From NCBI RefSeq assembly GCF_025813715.1, contig NZ_CP107538.1, forward strand, positions 1 through 6,272: a stretch of 6,272 nt of DNA, in the 5' to 3' direction. This document shows positions 5,144 through 6,272 of this stretch, one piece after another. The notes below the pieces were generated by a model. The model saw only the letters and a list, made by a program, of their open reading frames with translations, did no database searches and was not told where the DNA came from. This DNA is from Methylobacterium sp. FF17 (lineage in GTDB: Bacteria; Pseudomonadota; Alphaproteobacteria; Rhizobiales; Beijerinckiaceae). Position 1 is the stretch's first letter. Every line of letters begins with the position of its first letter. A program made the translations under genes and the position numbers.

Positions 5144-5663
5144 ACCCGGCCAGCCGCTTCCACCAGGGTTGGGCTTTCCAGGCAGCTAATTCGGTACGGG
5201 CGACGGCTAATGCTACGTCAGCAGAGGCGGCACGGGATTGGAGATCGCGTTCACGTTTGCCGGCTTCCTCTGTGATCCTGGCAAGCTGCTTAGCGAGACC
5301 CGCCACTTCTCCAACGAGGTGCTCAGCCTTAGCGCGCTCCATATCGAGCCCACTCTTCCGCTCGTCAGCGAGCGCTTCAGCTACGGCGAGCTTAGCTTGC
5401 AGGTCTGCGATGGCGGTCTGAACTGGGATCGAACTTGGTTCGGACGGTAAGGTCGCTCTGCTCGAATTTGCTGGAGGCCGGCCAACGCCACGCCGCTCAG
5501 GGTCTGCAAGCTCGTCAAGCTCAGGTTCGTCGATTGTGATCCGGGTGAGGCCATCGTTGCCGATCGACCGGCGCCACCGCTTGCGCTTCGCCAGCGACTT
5601 TGCAGCCGGTTCGGACCGGCCGATGCGCTCAGCTAGCTCTGCGTACGTCAGGTGCAGGGGCAT
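5142..5663 (-). CDS. KfrA-like DNA-binding coiled-coil protein
   Basis: I chose the ATG at 5663 (173 residues, starting MPLHLTYAELAERIG), because the helix-turn-helix then begins at once, as I recall for similar alphaproteobacterial proteins. A TTG at 5693 would add ten residues; neither has a strong ribosome site. Counting from the ATG, residues 4-45 look like a MerR/KfrA-type helix-turn-helix with a wing (YAELAERIGRSEPAAKSLAK, then IGNDGLTRITI). A proline-rich linker spans about 50-80, and about 80-160 is a heptad-rich coiled coil (AIADLQAKLAVAEALADE and on). The protein ends in the aromatic, basic tail AWKAQPWWKRLAG. The coiled coil should give an elongated dimer. Known KfrA proteins are plasmid-encoded, bind repeats near their own promoter and support stable inheritance. 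The same architecture and plasmid setting support that role here, but KfrA homology itself is inferred from layout. Confidence 0.75.
   Translation of the reverse strand: MPLHLTYAELAERIGRSEPAAKSLAKRKRWRRSIGNDGLTRITIDEPELDELADPERRGVGRPPANSSRATLPSEPSSIPVQTAIADLQAKLAVAEALADERKSGLDMERAKAEHLVGEVAGLAKQLARITEEAGKRERDLQSRAASADVALAVARTELAAWKAQPWWKRLAG
5430..5442. promoter_or_regulatory. Palindromic site CGAAC-TTG-GTTCG, copy 1 (inside the KfrA-like gene)
   Basis: The arms CGAAC and GTTCG are exact around 3 bases. The site lies in the coding part of the minus-strand gene and is preceded by GAT, as is the copy at 5798. A position within the regulated gene is not unusual for an autoregulator. Confidence 0.45.
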
Positions 5664-5680
5664 CGAGACGACCGATCCTA

Positions 5681-5689
5681 GATCGAACC
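5681..5689. promoter_or_regulatory. Half-site GATCGAACC in the KfrA-like gene leader
   Basis: This word is identical to the left half of the site at 5796-5804 but lacks the mirrored right half. It lies 18-26 bases upstream of the chosen ATG of the minus-strand operon, where bound protein would interfere with its expression. Confidence 0.4.
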
Positions 5690-5716
5690 TCAAGCGACCG
5701 GGGGTCCATACCGGGA

Positions 5717-5731
5717 CCGAACCGGGTTCGG
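5717..5731. promoter_or_regulatory. Palindromic operator CCGAAC-CGG-GTTCGG, copy 2
   Basis: This 15-base palindrome has exact arms and lies about 55 bases upstream of the KfrA-like start, in the position of an operator for the minus-strand operon. The next copy begins exactly 80 bases further on. Confidence 0.55.
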
Positions 5732-5770
5732 CCTGCCCAGCACTCTGCGCTCGTGCTGCTTAACGACCCG

Positions 5771-5798
5771 TTGACCAAAAACGGTTTGAACTAGGATC
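5771..5798 (+). promoter_or_regulatory. Candidate promoter for the winged-helix gene
   Basis: TTGACC (5771-5776) and TAGGAT (5793-5798) are separated by 16 bases and match the sigma-70 type boxes at five and four of six positions. The -10 box touches the palindrome at 5797. A leader of roughly 280 bases would precede the ATG at 6086. TTGACG at 5831 is a second possible -35 box, without a good -10 box. Confidence 0.3.
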
Positions 5799-5811
5799 GA
5801 ACCAGGTTCGA
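5797..5811. promoter_or_regulatory. Palindromic operator TCGAAC-CAG-GTTCGA, copy 3
   Basis: This 15-base palindrome has exact arms. It begins at the candidate -10 box of a rightward promoter (5771-5798), so bound protein would be expected to repress transcription towards the winged-helix gene. Confidence 0.55.
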
Positions 5812-5987
5812 AACAGGCGCGGCGTAGCCGTTGACGCAGTTCGCCGCGCCGTCCATCGTCACTGGTACCGCGACGGTGAGAGAGTCGAGGTCAGAAACGA
5901 AACAACCCGCCGGGTTAGGGCGGGCTGCACGACCGGCACGAGGCCGGGGAACTCATTCTTGGCGGATTGATCTTCCCCGAAAACTCA

Positions 5988-6030
5988 GTGCTTCGCAAGC
6001 GGAAAGCCATGCTTTTCGCAACGGGAAGCC
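5988..6030 (+). repeat. Imperfect tandem repeat in the leader of the winged-helix gene
   Basis: GTGCTTCGCAAGCGG followed by AAAGCC (5988-6008) is followed by ATGCTTTTCGCAACGGG plus AAGCC (6009-6030): two 21-22 base units alike except for a few changes. The word CCATGCTTTTCG of the second unit (6007-6018) recurs at 6084-6095, where it includes the start codon. Confidence 0.5.
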
Positions 6031-6072
6031 GTGCCTGTAGGTAGCGCACCCTCCCTCGTCGGGTCTCTGATC

Positions 6073-6079
6073 CGAAGGG
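6073..6079 (+). promoter_or_regulatory. Ribosome binding site for the split winged-helix gene
   Basis: GAAGGGA lies 6 bases before the ATG at 6086, with an in-frame stop just upstream at 6068-6070. Together these fix the start of the 250-residue frame. Confidence 0.65.
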
Positions 6080-6085
6080 ATACCC

Positions 6086-6272
6086 ATGCTTTTCGAAGAG
6101 ATGGCCGAGGCGATCGGCCGGGCGCATGGTTCTGCGCTTGATGAAGTGTCGCGTGCGCTGTGGGCGAGCGTTGCAATTGGGCAGGTCAGCGACGAGGGCG
6201 CAGCCCTACTATCCGCAGCCATTGAGGCACGCCGACCCCTACGAGGACCCATAAGCGGGCCTAAGCCCGTCG
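6086..6272 (+). CDS. Winged-helix protein, 5' part (62 codons), continues at base 1
   Basis: This is the N-terminal part of a gene that runs off the right edge. The start is the ATG at 6086: an in-frame TGA lies at 6068-6070, and GAAGGGA at 6073-6079 is a good ribosome site 6 bases upstream. The product begins MLFEEMAEAIGRAHG and contains an alpha-helical stretch (LDEVSRALWASVAIGQ) and a basic Pro/Gly-rich linker. The final base plus bases 1-2 make a Gly codon, and the frame then continues through base 3 to the stop at 564-566. The joined protein has 250 residues. I recall this organisation (acidic helical N-terminus, basic linker with SPDRA-like motif, winged helix) from unnamed helix-turn-helix proteins of Methylobacterium. 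That is memory of the family, not a search. On a plasmid this small it is the most likely replication initiator, but a purely regulatory role is possible. Confidence 0.75.
   Translation, partial: MLFEEMAEAIGRAHGSALDEVSRALWASVAIGQVSDEGAALLSAAIEARRPLRGPISGPKPV

Larger units (their letters stand above)
5664..6085. other. Divergent control region with structured leader
   Basis: These 422 bases separate the start of the minus-strand KfrA-like/XRE operon from the start of the winged-helix gene. The left part holds three of the four GAYCGAACY sites and a candidate promoter. The right part (about 5900-6080) can form several hairpins: AACCCGCC/GGCGGGCT (5904-5926, one mismatch), CGGGGAA/TTCCCCG (5945-5979), GCTT-CGC-AAGC (5990-6000) and GCTTTT/GGAAGC (6011-6029). 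No credible gene lies here; the short frames on both strands overlap these structures. Confidence 0.5.

Noticed and set aside
5605..5620. Inverted repeat GCCGGT-TCGG-ACCGGC
   Set aside because: It lies in the helix-turn-helix coding part of the KfrA-like gene, encodes ordinary codons, and does not share the operator spacing.
5791..5811. T-loop-like GGTTCGA words suggesting a tRNA or attachment site
   Set aside because: No acceptor stem, D arm or anticodon arm can be built around them on either strand. They are explained by the CGAAC-NNN-GTTCG palindromes.

Overview
The window reads best as one complete circular DNA molecule of 6272 bp, a small cryptic plasmid that was linearised inside a gene. 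An open frame starting at 6086 runs off the right end. The last base plus bases 1-2 form a sense codon (GGA), and the same frame continues from base 3 to the stop at 564-566, giving one 250-residue protein. The style of this winged-helix protein, of the coiled-coil DNA-binding protein and of the GC-rich recombinase suggests an alphaproteobacterium, most likely Methylobacterium/Methylorubrum or a close relative. That assignment rests on protein style only.

Layout, going round the circle. (1) 6086 through the junction to 566, plus strand: GC-rich winged-helix protein, the best candidate for replication initiator or its regulator. (2) 691-1533, plus: AT-rich gene for a protein with two membrane helices, a coiled coil and an unrecognised C-terminal domain. 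(3) 1631-2323, plus: GC-rich small serine recombinase preceded by an inverted repeat. (4) 2550-4216, plus: an AT-rich two-gene operon with a 4-base overlap. Its first product is a 385-residue protein with a possible PUA/EVE-like region and a late membrane helix, and its second is a 170-residue membrane-anchored helical protein. (5) 4217-4814: about 600 bp without a gene between convergent operons, filled with three families of repeats and a candidate terminator. (6) 5663-4815, minus: a coupled pair encoding a KfrA-like coiled-coil DNA-binding protein and a small XRE repressor. (7) 5664-6085: a divergent control region with repeated CGAAC-NNN-GTTCG palindromes and a structured leader ahead of the winged-helix gene.

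A plausible working model has a GC-rich backbone (winged-helix gene, recombinase for multimer resolution, KfrA-like/XRE maintenance operon, repeat-rich cis region) carrying two AT-rich cargo modules. Both cargo modules encode unfamiliar membrane proteins and could be host-protection or persistence systems; that function is inferred. No relaxase, ParA, recognisable toxin-antitoxin pair, tRNA, rRNA, CRISPR array or transposase was seen.
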